A stretch of 16,118 nucleotides of DNA from JAVXAG01 sp036660615. Its GTDB lineage: Bacteria; Bacillota; Clostridia; Peptostreptococcales; Anaerovoracaceae. The translations under genes and the position numbers were made by a program. The DNA lies in the NCBI GenBank assembly GCA_036660615.1, contig JAVXAG010000035.1:1-16118 (forward strand), in the 5' to 3' direction. The notes under the pieces are model-generated. The model was not told where the DNA came from. It saw nothing but the letters and a program-made list of their open reading frames with translations, and did not search any database. This document shows positions 6,055 to 14,940 of the stretch, piece after piece (position 1 is the first letter of the stretch; each line of letters opens with the position of its first letter).

Positions 6055-7427
6055 AAAAAGTACTTGTTGCAAACAGAGGGGAAATTGCAGTGAGAATTAT
6101 CAGGACTTGCAGAGAACTGGGCATAGAAACAGTAGCTGTATTTTCCACCGCTGATGCTGATGCAATTCATGTGCAACTTGCCACAGAAGCTATATGCATT
6201 GGGCCGCCAAAGGCAACAGACAGCTATCTAAATATACAGAATATAGTTGCGGCAGCAGAAATAACAAAATGTGATGGTATTCACCCAGGATTTGGCTTTC
6301 TTTCAGAGAATGCTAAGTTTGCTGAAGCCTGCGAAAAGAACAATATTAAATTTATTGGGCCATCATCAGAAGTGATCAATAAAATGGGCAACAAAGTAGC
6401 GGCAAGAGAGATTATGAAAAATAATGGAGTACCTGTAGTTCCCGGATCAGATGGAAACATAAAAGATTTTCAAGAAGCAGAAGAAATTGCAGAAAAATTA
6501 GGGTACCCAGTTTTAATAAAAGCAGCAGCTGGTGGCGGTGGTAGAGGTATGCGAAAAGCCTTTAGCAAAGAAGAAATCAAAAGCGCTTTTATGACAGCAC
6601 AGGCAGAGACAATGGCTTGCTTTAACGATGATGAAATGTATATAGAAAAATTAATTGAGTCGCCAAAACATATTGAGTTTCAGATAATTGGTGATGGAAA
6701 AGGCAATGCAATACATCTTGGAGAAAGAGATTGCTCAATTCAAAGAAGAAATCAAAAGATGTTAGAAGAAACACCATCAACCAGTATGAACGAAAAATTA
6801 AGAGATGAAATGGGGAAAGCAGCAGTAAAAGCAGCACAAGCAGTCAACTATCAGAATGCGGGAACCGTTGAATTTGTCTTAGACGACAACGATAATTTCT
6901 ATTTTATAGAGATGAATACTAGAATACAGGTTGAACATCCAATAACAGAAATGGTGACGGGGATTGACATCGTGGCACAGCAACTAAAAATAGCATCAGG
7001 GTTGCCACTTTTGATAAAACAAGAAGATGTAAAATTTAATGGACACGCTATTGAATGTAGAGTAACCGCAGAGGATATTTTTAATGACTTTATGCCAAAC
7101 CCAGGGAAGATAGATTTTCTTCATTTCCCATCAGGATTTGGAGTGCGAGTTGACAGCGCATTATTTAATGGATGCGAGATAAGTCCTTACTACGATTCTA
7201 TGGTCGCAAAGATTATCGTTCATGGAGATACAAGACTAGAAGCAATTAGAAGAATGAGAAGAGCCTTGGAAGAAACTGTTATTTCCGGAGTAAAGACAAC
7301 ATTATCACTTCAACATCTTCTGATGTTTAATATGGACTTTATTAGAGGCAAATACAATACAGGATTTATGGAAAAGCACCTAAAAGAATTGCTGGAAATC
7401 AATAAAACGGCTGGAGGTGTCAAGTGA
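6048..7427 (+). CDS. accC: Biotin carboxylase subunit of acetyl-CoA carboxylase
   Basis: This 459-residue ATP-grasp enzyme carboxylates biotin on AccB using ATP and bicarbonate. The N-terminal biotin carboxylase domain begins KVLVANRGEIAVRIIRT. The HPGFGFLSEN motif follows (79-88), then the flexible ATP-lid glycine loop GGGGRGMR (162-169). FIEMNTRIQVEHPITEMVTGID is the conserved metal- and bicarbonate-binding stretch. The C-terminal domain holds GHAIECRVTAED and ends in the usual region for this family. Length is typical (about 450). It overlaps accB by seven nt and accD by four nt. Confidence 0.95.
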   Translation: MLKKVLVANRGEIAVRIIRTCRELGIETVAVFSTADADAIHVQLATEAICIGPPKATDSYLNIQNIVAAAEITKCDGIHPGFGFLSENAKFAEACEKNNIKFIGPSSEVINKMGNKVAAREIMKNNGVPVVPGSDGNIKDFQEAEEIAEKLGYPVLIKAAAGGGGRGMRKAFSKEEIKSAFMTAQAETMACFNDDEMYIEKLIESPKHIEFQIIGDGKGNAIHLGERDCSIQRRNQKMLEETPSTSMNEKLRDEMGKAAVKAAQAVNYQNAGTVEFVLDDNDNFYFIEMNTRIQVEHPITEMVTGIDIVAQQLKIASGLPLLIKQEDVKFNGHAIECRVTAEDIFNDFMPNPGKIDFLHFPSGFGVRVDSALFNGCEISPYYDSMVAKIIVHGDTRLEAIRRMRRALEETVISGVKTTLSLQHLLMFNMDFIRGKYNTGFMEKHLKELLEINKTAGGVK

Positions 7428-8287
7428 ATCCATTTATAGAGAAAAAGGCGTTTTTGGATAGGTTAAAAAGACTAAACCAAAAGCCAATAAAGAAAAATAA
7501 CTATGACGAAAATACACTGGTAAAATGCAAAGAATGTGGGAGAGAGACAACAAAAAAAGAATTGTCAAATAATCTATATGTCTGTCCCCACTGCGGATAC
7601 CACTATTCCATATCGGGAAAATATAGAATCAAAACGGTTTTAGACAAAGGCACATTTAGAGAATTTGGTGGCGGAATAATAGGGAAGAATCCATTGCATT
7701 TCCCTGAATATGACCAAAAGCTAAAAGAACAGAGAGAAAAGACAGGAATAAATGAGGCAGTAATAACTGGCTCAGGACAGATAGATGGACAAAAAGTAAT
7801 AATATGCGTTATGGACAGCAGATTTATAATGGGGAGCATGGGAATTGCAGTTGGCGAAAAGATAACGAGAGCCGCTGAATATGCAACAAAGAAGCGTTTA
7901 CCCCTTATTATTTTTTGCGCTTCTGGGGGAGCTAGAATGCAAGAGGGGATTCTTTCACTGTTTCAAATGGCAAAGACCTCAGCAGCAATACAGAAACACA
8001 ATACAAGCAACCTTCTGTATATTACAGTTTTGACACATCCTACAACAGGAGGAGTCACAGCTAGTTTTGCCAGCCTTGGAGACATTATTTTGGCAGAGCC
8101 AAAAGCATTAATAGGGTTTGCAGGACCGAGAGTAATTGAACAGACAATAAATCAGAAACTGCCCGAAGGATTCCAACGTTCAGAATACTTGATGGAACAT
8201 GGATTCGTAGATGCTATTTGCCAAAGAAAAGATATGAAAAAAGCATTGTCAACCTTACTCAAGACACATAGGAGGACAATTATATGA
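7424..8287 (+). CDS. accD: Acetyl-CoA carboxylase carboxyltransferase subunit beta
   Basis: This 287-residue crotonase-fold subunit, with AccA, transfers the carboxyl group from biotin to acetyl-CoA to give malonyl-CoA. The N-terminal zinc ribbon is intact: Cys35-x2-Cys38 and Cys54-x2-Cys57. The catalytic core shows DSRFIMGSMGIAVGEK and SGGARMQEG (167-175), which forms the oxyanion region. Translation starts at GTG (7424), which overlaps the accC TGA as GTGA; GGAGGTG five nt upstream supports this start. The stop overlaps the ATG of accA in an ATGA arrangement, as expected for subunits made in equal amounts. Confidence 0.94.
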   Translation: MNPFIEKKAFLDRLKRLNQKPIKKNNYDENTLVKCKECGRETTKKELSNNLYVCPHCGYHYSISGKYRIKTVLDKGTFREFGGGIIGKNPLHFPEYDQKLKEQREKTGINEAVITGSGQIDGQKVIICVMDSRFIMGSMGIAVGEKITRAAEYATKKRLPLIIFCASGGARMQEGILSLFQMAKTSAAIQKHNTSNLLYITVLTHPTTGGVTASFASLGDIILAEPKALIGFAGPRVIEQTINQKLPEGFQRSEYLMEHGFVDAICQRKDMKKALSTLLKTHRRTII

Positions 8288-9105
8288 TAGAAGAAAAATT
8301 GACACCAGCACAGCGAGTGAAACTGGCGAGAAGTAGCGAAAGACCTAATATAGTAGATTATATAGAGGCATTGTTTACAGATTTCTTTCCACTAGCAGGA
8401 GACAGAAGAATCGGCGACGATGAAAGCATCTTAGGTGGTGTGGCGCTGTTTCATGGAATGCCAGTAACGGTTATTGGCCATAGAAAAGGTAAAAATTTAG
8501 AAGAAAACATAAAGTATAGATTTGGTATGCCAAATCCAGAAGGGTATAGAAAAGCCAACAGACTTTTTTTGCAGGCAGAAAAATTTGGTAGACCAGTCAT
8601 TACATTTATAGATACACCGGGAGCATATCCGGGGCTGGAGGCTGAGTCAAGAGGCCAAGGAGAAGCAATTGCAAGTTGTTTGGCGACAATGAGTGGACTG
8701 ACAGTACCGACCATTGCAGTAGTTATCGGCGAAGGTGGCAGTGGTGGTGCGTTGGCACTAGCTGTTGCAGACAAGATAAACTTACTTGAAAACGCAGTGT
8801 TTTCAGTGCTTTCACCAGAAGGGTTTGCAACAATTTTATGGAAAGATTCTTCAAGGTGGGAAGAAGCATGCGATGTGATGAAACTTACTGCAAAAGATTT
8901 GAAAACTCTTGGTATAGCAGATGAAATAATCGCTGAACCAACAGGAGGCGTTCAAGTTGCACCAGAACTTATATACAAAAAAATAGATGTACTTTTACAA
9001 ACTCAGCTAAAAGAATTGACGAAACTTAGCAAGAACAATTTGGTGAAACACAGATATGCCAAGCTTAGATTTATTGGTTCTGATAAAGGAAGGGATTTAA
9101 AATAA
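8284..9105 (+). CDS. accA: Acetyl-CoA carboxylase carboxyltransferase subunit alpha
   Basis: This 273-residue partner of AccD completes the carboxyltransferase. Recognisable blocks are LTPAQRVKLAR near the N-terminus, the GHRKGKN region (66-72), NFGMPNPEGYRKA-like RFGMPNPEGYRKANRL (79-94), FIDTPGAYPG (108-117) and GEGGSGGALALAVAD (149-163), the last being the second oxyanion loop. At 273 residues it is shorter than E. coli AccA (about 319), as is usual for clostridial versions lacking part of the N-terminal helical extension. An AGGAGG RBS lies inside the end of accD. Its TAA shares one base with the fabH ATG. Confidence 0.94.
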   Translation: MIEEKLTPAQRVKLARSSERPNIVDYIEALFTDFFPLAGDRRIGDDESILGGVALFHGMPVTVIGHRKGKNLEENIKYRFGMPNPEGYRKANRLFLQAEKFGRPVITFIDTPGAYPGLEAESRGQGEAIASCLATMSGLTVPTIAVVIGEGGSGGALALAVADKINLLENAVFSVLSPEGFATILWKDSSRWEEACDVMKLTAKDLKTLGIADEIIAEPTGGVQVAPELIYKKIDVLLQTQLKELTKLSKNNLVKHRYAKLRFIGSDKGRDLK

Positions 9106-10031
9106 TGGGATTAAAAATAGTAGGACTAGGTCACTCCCTTGGAAAAAAATTGGTAACCAATGAGGAGCTGTCAAAGAGAGTAGAAACAAGCGACCAATGG
9201 ATAACTTCCAGAACAGGAATCAAGCAGAGATATTATGCGGATAATGAGCAGAATAGCGATATGGCAACAGAGGCGGCAGCAAGTGCAATAAAGAACAGCA
9301 ACATTTCTACAGAAGACATTGGAGTGTGTATCATATGCACCTTTACACCGGATGAATTTACACCGGCAGTAGCCTGCACAGTTGCAGGAAACCTTGGGCT
9401 TCCAGAAGATGTTATGGCATTTGACATAAATGCAGCTTGCACAGGATTCCTATTTGGACTTAACGTGGCAAAAGGATTGCTAGAAAATTCAAAGAAAAAA
9501 TACGCACTAGTAGTAGGAAGCGAGCATATATCAAAGCTTTTGAATATGGACGATCCATCTACTTCCGTTCTCTTTGGAGATGGAGCAGGCGGAGCAGTAG
9601 TGGAACTTTCAGAAGAGAACCAATACGGGTTTTTGGGAGGATGCAAACCAGACAGAGAGGTTCTTCACTGCACCATAGAAAACTCAGAAATAAAAATGAA
9701 CGGCAAGGACGTATTTCGATTTGCAGTAGATGCAGTGCCTAAAGCCATAAACAATTTATTGGAGCAAGAAAACTTGCAAAAGGAAGAAATTGACTATTTT
9801 GTCTGCCATCAGGCAAATGAAAGAATAATTAGCAATGTAATAAAACAACTGGATCAAGATTCAGCAAAGTTTTATATGAACATACACAACTACGGAAACA
9901 CTTCGGCAGCTAGTATACCAATTGCCCTATCAGAAATGGTGGAAAAAGGTATGCTTACAAAAGGCAAAAAGATAGTTTGCGTAGGATTTGGTGCAGGGCT
10001 TACATATGGCGCTTCACTGTTATCATGGTAA
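9105..10031 (+). CDS. fabH: 3-oxoacyl-ACP synthase III
   Basis: This 308-residue thiolase-fold enzyme starts chain synthesis by condensing an acyl-CoA primer with malonyl-ACP. The catalytic triad is complete: Cys112 in DINAACTGF, His235 in VCHQAN, and Asn265 in HNYGNTSAASIP. The N-terminal DQWITSRTGIKQR motif and the C-terminal GFGAGLTYGA motif are also typical. It is slightly shorter than average. Primer preference (acetyl or branched) cannot be decided by eye. The overlap with accA (TAATG) couples the carboxylase block to the FAS block. Confidence 0.95.
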   Translation: MGLKIVGLGHSLGKKLVTNEELSKRVETSDQWITSRTGIKQRYYADNEQNSDMATEAAASAIKNSNISTEDIGVCIICTFTPDEFTPAVACTVAGNLGLPEDVMAFDINAACTGFLFGLNVAKGLLENSKKKYALVVGSEHISKLLNMDDPSTSVLFGDGAGGAVVELSEENQYGFLGGCKPDREVLHCTIENSEIKMNGKDVFRFAVDAVPKAINNLLEQENLQKEEIDYFVCHQANERIISNVIKQLDQDSAKFYMNIHNYGNTSAASIPIALSEMVEKGMLTKGKKIVCVGFGAGLTYGASLLSW

Positions 10032-10043
10032 GGGAGATAATTC

Positions 10044-10976
10044 ATGAAAGATTTGAGAGATATACTTGGGATAGAATTCCCTATTATACAAGGCGGAATG
10101 GCAAATATAACTACTGGGGAATTTGTTGCAGCAGTTTCCAATGCGGGAGCACTTGGAATGATTGGCGCTGGCGGTATGGATGTAGAAACATTGCGTGGAC
10201 ACATTCATAGGTGCAAAGAACTGACGGATAAACCTTTTGGCGTAAACATTATGCTGATGAACCCAGATGCAGAAAAAATGGCAGTATTAGTAGCAGAAGA
10301 AAAAATACAGATAGTTATTACAGGTGCAGGAAACCCTGGCAAATTTATACCTATGTGGAAAGAGGCAGGGATAAAAATATTCCCAGTTGTTTCATCGGTA
10401 GCTTTGTCAAAGAGACTTGCACAGGCAGGTGTTGACGGATTAATAGCAGAGGGCTGCGAAAGTGGAGGTCATGTAGGCGAATTGACTACTATGGCTATTG
10501 TTCCTCAAGTAGTTGCTGCTGTGGATATTCCTGTGGTTGCGGCTGGCGGAATCGCTTGTGGAAAGCAACTTCTGGCAGCAAAGTCCCTAGGGGCAGTGGG
10601 TGTTCAAGTGGGAACTTGCCTATTGGTCAGTGAAGAATGTCCAATACATGTCAACTATAAAGAAGCTATTTTAAAGGCAAAAGACAATGACACAATTGTA
10701 ACAGGTAGAATTGCTGGAACGCCAGTGAGAATACTAAAAAATTCTATGTCAAGAGAATATGTAAAAAAGGAAAAAGAAGGCGTTGATAAAATGGATCTGG
10801 AAAAATATACTCTAGGTTCACTTAGAAAAGCCGTAGTTGATGGAGATACAAAAAATGGATCGCTTATGGCGGGGCAGGTTTCTGGAATGTTGACAGAAAT
10901 AAGACCACTTAGAGCAATCTTTGAATCAATGATGAAAGAATACAAAGAGCAATTGGCAACTCTTGTGGAGGATTAA
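10044..10976 (+). CDS. fabK: Enoyl-ACP reductase II (FMN-dependent)
   Basis: This 310-residue flavoprotein has the nitronate monooxygenase-type TIM-barrel fold and performs the final reduction of each cycle, trans-2-enoyl-ACP to acyl-ACP. The features that mark FabK are IIQGGMANITTG (14-24), GVNIMLMNP (67-74) and AEGCESGGHVGELTTMAIVPQ (135-155) with His143 as the conserved active-site residue. VVAAGGIACGKQL and GAVGVQVGTCLL provide the phosphate-binding part of the FMN site. It lacks the four-cysteine motif of its downstream paralogue. No FabI or FabL is seen in the window, so FabK is probably the main enoyl reductase. An AGGGAGA RBS precedes the ATG, 12 nt after fabH. Confidence 0.93.
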   Translation: MKDLRDILGIEFPIIQGGMANITTGEFVAAVSNAGALGMIGAGGMDVETLRGHIHRCKELTDKPFGVNIMLMNPDAEKMAVLVAEEKIQIVITGAGNPGKFIPMWKEAGIKIFPVVSSVALSKRLAQAGVDGLIAEGCESGGHVGELTTMAIVPQVVAAVDIPVVAAGGIACGKQLLAAKSLGAVGVQVGTCLLVSEECPIHVNYKEAILKAKDNDTIVTGRIAGTPVRILKNSMSREYVKKEKEGVDKMDLEKYTLGSLRKAVVDGDTKNGSLMAGQVSGMLTEIRPLRAIFESMMKEYKEQLATLVED

Positions 10977-10979
10977 ACA

Positions 10980-12026
10980 ATGAAACTTGGTGAAAAAACT
11001 CTAAGCATACCTTTGATACAAGGTGGAATGGGCGTTGGCATATCCCTTGGGAACTTGGCTGGCGCTGTAGCATATGAAGGCTGTATGGGAACTATTTCTA
11101 CAGCAAATCCCGGTTATGTAGAGGACGACTTTTGGGAAAACTGCCAAGAGGCAAACAGCAGAGCCCTAAGACGAGAAATCATAAAAGCAAAAGAAATATC
11201 TCAAGGCAAAGGGCTTGTAGCAATAAACGCTATGGTGGCAACAAAAGATTACAAATCAGCAATTGAAACTGCTATTTCTTGTGGAATCGATGCAATTATT
11301 TCAGGAGCAGGATTGCCATTGGAATTGCCATTGCTAGTAAAAAACAGTGATGTACTCATTGCGCCTATCGTTTCTAGCGGTAGGGCGGCATCGACTATTT
11401 GCAAAGTTTGGAAAAAAAGATATGATAGAAAACCTGACTTTATTGTCCTTGAGGGAAGTCAAGCAGGTGGACATTTGGGGTTTGCCAAAGAAGAACTTAC
11501 AGAAAACACAGCAAAACCATTAAGCGAGTTGCTCGTAGATGTTTTGGAAGCTGCAAAACCCTATGGGGAAATTCCTGTATTTGTTGCAGGTGGAGTTTTT
11601 CACAATGAAGAAATCAAGAACTATATTTCCATGGGGGCAGCAGGTGTGCAAATCGCTACTAGATTTATAGCAACCGAGGAATGTGACGCGGCAGAAGGTT
11701 TTAAGCAGACTATATTGTCAGCGACAAATGGCGATGCGACTATTATAAAAAGCCCAGTTGGTTTGCCAGGTAGAGCGCTAAAAACCCCGTTGATTGACAA
11801 GATTTTGGCAGGGGAAAGAGTGATTCCATCAAGGTGCGCAGACTGTTTGGTGCCTTGCAACGTTAAGGAAACACCATATTGTATTACAAAAGCACTTATT
11901 GAAGCAGTAAAGGGAAATTACCAAGACGGACTATTTTTTTGCGGAGCAAAAGTTGGTGACGTAAATAAAATGGTTACGGTAAAAGAACTTATAGATGAAT
12001 TAATGGCAGATTGGAGAACGCAATGA
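10980..12026 (+). CDS. FMN-dependent nitronate monooxygenase-family protein with Fe-S-type cysteines, FabX-like
   Basis: This 348-residue protein is a second NMO/FabK-superfamily flavoprotein in the operon. It starts LSIPLIQGGMGVGIS (8-22) and has IISGAGLPLELP (106-117), LEGSQAGGHLGF (157-168, with a putative catalytic His165), FVAGGVF (201-207) and MGAAGVQIATRF. It differs from FabK in its C-terminus, where Cys286, Cys289, Cys293 and Cys301 form Cx2Cx3Cx7C, followed by a conserved-looking GLFFCGAK. As I remember it, Helicobacter pylori FabX has the same overall layout and a [4Fe-4S] site, and it converts saturated acyl-ACP into cis-3-enoyl-ACP for unsaturated fatty acid synthesis. The fab-operon position fits such a role, but this is inference. 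Automated annotation would probably call it nitronate monooxygenase. GGAGG lies eight nt before the ATG, and its stop overlaps the fabD start. Confidence 0.85.
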   Translation: MKLGEKTLSIPLIQGGMGVGISLGNLAGAVAYEGCMGTISTANPGYVEDDFWENCQEANSRALRREIIKAKEISQGKGLVAINAMVATKDYKSAIETAISCGIDAIISGAGLPLELPLLVKNSDVLIAPIVSSGRAASTICKVWKKRYDRKPDFIVLEGSQAGGHLGFAKEELTENTAKPLSELLVDVLEAAKPYGEIPVFVAGGVFHNEEIKNYISMGAAGVQIATRFIATEECDAAEGFKQTILSATNGDATIIKSPVGLPGRALKTPLIDKILAGERVIPSRCADCLVPCNVKETPYCITKALIEAVKGNYQDGLFFCGAKVGDVNKMVTVKELIDELMADWRTQ

Positions 12027-12952
12027 AATTAGCATTTGTTTACGCAGGTCAAGGAAGTCAAAAAGTGGCAATGGGACAAGATCTTTACAATGAATTCCCA
12101 ACCTACAGAAAATATTTTGACTATATCGATGAAGATTTGAAGACCATGTGCTTTGAAGGGCCTATAGAAAAGCTTTCAGACACGAGAAACACTCAACCAA
12201 TTATGGTAGCCTTTGCAATAGCCTTGACAGAGGTGTTAAAAGAAAAAGGAATTGTGCCGGAAATGGTGGCGGGACTTAGCCTAGGAGAATATTCAGCGCT
12301 GTATACAGCAGGGTTTTTTGGAGCAAAGCAGGCCATAGATTTTGTTCAATTTAGAGGAAATGAAATGGCAAAAGCTACTGTCGGTATCAGCAGCAAAATG
12401 GTAGCTATTATTAACCTTGACAGAGAAAAAATACAGAAATGTTGCGATGAGGCTTCATCATACGGAATTGTGCAGATTGCAAACTATAATTGTCCAGGAC
12501 AAATTGTCATTGGTGGAGAGATAACTGCTGTTGACAGAGCCGTAGAATTGGCTCTTGAAGCAGGCGCAAGAAAATGTATTCCTTTGGCTGTAAGTGGGCC
12601 TTTTCACACTGCTTTTATGAAACCGGCGGGAGATGCTCTTTTCAAAAAACTAAGTCAGGAAACTTTTGGGGAATTGAAAATCCCAGTAGTTTTTAACTGT
12701 ACAGCATTGACTCTTGGAAAAGATGAAACTGTTGCAAATTTACTAGAAAGACAGGTTCAACAAAGTGTCAAGTTTGAAGACTCCATAAGATTTATGGAAT
12801 CGGAGGGAATCGATACAATTGTAGAAATCGGCCCAGGTAAAGTTCTTTCGGGATTTATTAAAAAAATAAGTAAAGAAATAAAAATATTAAACGTTGAAGA
12901 TGTGGCATCTTTAAACAACGTTGTAGAAATTTTAAAGGGAGAATTGGTATGA
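12023..12952 (+). CDS. fabD: Malonyl-CoA:ACP transacylase
   Basis: This 309-residue acyltransferase moves malonate from CoA to ACP. AFVYAGQGSQ opens the protein (4-13). The nucleophile is Ser86 in GLSLGEYSAL, and the active-site partners are Arg111 (QFRGNEM) and His195 (GPFHT). The residue before the nucleophile is Leu where most FabD proteins have His (GHSLG), a variant I recall from other clostridial FabD proteins. The ATG at 12023 is chosen over an in-frame TTG at 12011 because GGAG (12012-12015) then sits seven nt upstream and the start forms an ATGA overlap with the preceding stop. Confidence 0.94.
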   Translation: MKLAFVYAGQGSQKVAMGQDLYNEFPTYRKYFDYIDEDLKTMCFEGPIEKLSDTRNTQPIMVAFAIALTEVLKEKGIVPEMVAGLSLGEYSALYTAGFFGAKQAIDFVQFRGNEMAKATVGISSKMVAIINLDREKIQKCCDEASSYGIVQIANYNCPGQIVIGGEITAVDRAVELALEAGARKCIPLAVSGPFHTAFMKPAGDALFKKLSQETFGELKIPVVFNCTALTLGKDETVANLLERQVQQSVKFEDSIRFMESEGIDTIVEIGPGKVLSGFIKKISKEIKILNVEDVASLNNVVEILKGELV

Positions 12953-13689
12953 GTAGGAAAACAGCCATTGTTACAGGTGGTAGCAGGGGAATAGGTAGAG
13001 CGATTTGCCTTGAACTTGCCGCCAAAGACACAAACATTGTAATAAATTATGCAGGAAATCAGCAGGCAGCAGAGGAGGTTTCTCTGGAGTGCAAAGCTTT
13101 GGGAGTCGATACCTTGGTGGTACAAGGAGATGTGGCAAATCCTTCTGACTGTGATGAAATAGTCAAAAAAGCTATGGAGACATTTTCTTCTGTAGAAATT
13201 TTAGTAAACAACGCTGGAATAACTCGCGACAACCTTTTGATGAGAATGAGTGAAAGTGATTTTGATGATGTAATAAATACTAATCTAAAAGGCACATATA
13301 ACATGATGAAGGCAGTATGCAGGGTAATGATGAAGCAGCGTTATGGTAGAATCGTAAATATTTCCAGTGTAGTTGGGCTTATGGGAAATGGTGGTCAAGT
13401 CAATTATGCAGCAAGCAAAGCTGGGATAATAGGCATGACAAAATCTTTTGCTAGAGAAATAGCGACACGAGGAATTACTGTAAATGCAGTTGCACCAGGG
13501 TTTATTGGTACAGATATGACTGCCAAAATGGAAACTGCTGCAATAGAAAATATTTGTTCAACTATTCCTAAACAGACAATTGGAAAACCAGAGGATGTGG
13601 CTGGAGCAGTAGGATTTTTTGCTAGTGAAAATGCTGGATATATTACAGGGCAAGTCCTTTGTGTAGACGGCGGAATGGCAATGATGTAA
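12949..13689 (+). CDS. fabG: 3-oxoacyl-ACP reductase
   Basis: This 246-residue short-chain dehydrogenase reduces 3-oxoacyl-ACP to 3-hydroxyacyl-ACP with NADPH. The cofactor loop is TGGSRGIGRAI (9-19). The NNAG motif (87-90), Asn112, Ser140, Tyr153 and Lys157 (YAASK) complete the catalytic tetrad. The C-terminus has the usual GYITGQVLCVDGGM. Length is standard. It overlaps fabD by four nt (ATGA). Confidence 0.95.
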   Translation: MSRKTAIVTGGSRGIGRAICLELAAKDTNIVINYAGNQQAAEEVSLECKALGVDTLVVQGDVANPSDCDEIVKKAMETFSSVEILVNNAGITRDNLLMRMSESDFDDVINTNLKGTYNMMKAVCRVMMKQRYGRIVNISSVVGLMGNGGQVNYAASKAGIIGMTKSFAREIATRGITVNAVAPGFIGTDMTAKMETAAIENICSTIPKQTIGKPEDVAGAVGFFASENAGYITGQVLCVDGGMAMM

Positions 13690-13704
13690 TAACGGAGGTA
13701 AGGT

Positions 13705-14937
13705 ATGAAAAGACGAGTAGTAATAACAGGTATGGGCGGTTTGGCTCCTATCGGAAACGACGCTAATGAAATCTGGAAAAATGCAAAGGCTGGCAAATGT
13801 GGTATTGATGAAATAACACGCTACGATTGTAGCAACCAGAAAGTAAAATTAGCAGGTGAATTAAAGAACTTTGATATAGACGATTATCTTGAAAAGAAGC
13901 AAAGCAAAAGACTAGCAAGGTTTACTCAGTTGGCGCTAGTGTCGGCAAAAGAAGCAATGAAACAGAGTGGAATTGATATGGAAAAAGAAGACACTAACAG
14001 ATGTGGAGTAAATATCTCAAGTGGTATCGGTGGTCTGGATGTAATCGAAACGGAGCATTACAAGGGCATTGAAAAAGGCTTTGATAGAATATCACCTTTC
14101 TTCATTCCTATGGCTATTTCTAATATGGCAGCAGGAATGGTGGCAATTGAATTTGGATTAAAGGGCAGCTGCACTTGTGTAGTGACGGCTTGTGCCTCAA
14201 GTACAAATGCAATCGGTGAAGGTTTTAGACAAGTAAGGGACGGTTACGCTGAGATAATGGTATGTGGTGGAACGGAAAGTTGCATTACTCCTCTTGGAAT
14301 GGGTGGTTTCACTTCACTAAAAGCTTTGTCATCAAGCACTGATAAAACTCGTGCATCTATTCCTTTTGACAAAGAAAGAAGTGGTTTTGTCATGGGTGAG
14401 GGAGCAGCAGTTCTGATTCTTGAAGAGTATGATCATGCTGTCAAAAGAAATGCAAAGATACTAGGCGAAGTTGTGGGTTACGGAGTGACTTGTGATGCAA
14501 ATCACATGACGGCACCTCTTGAAGATGGAGGCGGAGCTGCCCAGTGTATGACAAATGCGCTTAAAGATGCAGGAATTGAGCCATCTATGGTGGACTATAT
14601 TAATGCCCATGGAACATCAACACCTATGAATGATGCTTGTGAAACATTGGCAGTAAAAACGGCTTTTGGTCAGTATGCATCAAAGGTAGCAATATCTTCA
14701 ACTAAGTCGATGACTGGTCATTTACTTGGTGGTTCAGGGGCAGTAGAAGCGTTACTAACAGTTTCAGCTATTGCTGATGGTTTTATTCCACCAACAATCG
14801 GTTACAAAGTACCTGACGAAAACTGTGATTTAGACATTGTTCCAAATGAGGGCAGAAAAGCTGATATTAGATATGCAATATCAAATTCTCTTGGCTTTGG
14901 TGGACACAATGCAACTTTAGTATTTAAGAGGGTGTAA
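13705..14937 (+). CDS. fabF: 3-oxoacyl-ACP synthase II
   Basis: This 410-residue condensing enzyme extends acyl-ACP by two carbons with malonyl-ACP. The nucleophile is Cys163 in VTACASSTNAIGE. The two active-site histidines are His302 (NAHGTSTPMND) and His339 (TGHLLGGSGAVEA), and Lys334 is present in SSTKSMTGH. The C-terminal SNSLGFGGHNATLVF is typical. With no FabB in the operon, FabF probably does all elongation, including of any unsaturated intermediates. A strong GGAGG RBS (13694-13698) precedes the ATG after a 15-nt gap. Confidence 0.95.
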   Translation: MKRRVVITGMGGLAPIGNDANEIWKNAKAGKCGIDEITRYDCSNQKVKLAGELKNFDIDDYLEKKQSKRLARFTQLALVSAKEAMKQSGIDMEKEDTNRCGVNISSGIGGLDVIETEHYKGIEKGFDRISPFFIPMAISNMAAGMVAIEFGLKGSCTCVVTACASSTNAIGEGFRQVRDGYAEIMVCGGTESCITPLGMGGFTSLKALSSSTDKTRASIPFDKERSGFVMGEGAAVLILEEYDHAVKRNAKILGEVVGYGVTCDANHMTAPLEDGGGAAQCMTNALKDAGIEPSMVDYINAHGTSTPMNDACETLAVKTAFGQYASKVAISSTKSMTGHLLGGSGAVEALLTVSAIADGFIPPTIGYKVPDENCDLDIVPNEGRKADIRYAISNSLGFGGHNATLVFKRV

Positions 14938-14940
14938 ATT

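Noticed and set aside
9233..9646. Long minus-strand open frame inside fabH (137 codons)
   Set aside because: Fully antisense to a clear fabH with an intact catalytic triad, with no RBS or recognisable domain. Other minus-strand frames in the operon were rejected for the same reason.
9977..10210. Plus-strand frame across the fabH-fabK junction
   Set aside because: Out of frame with both genes, and its translation is an odd Arg/Trp/Cys-rich string typical of a shadow frame.
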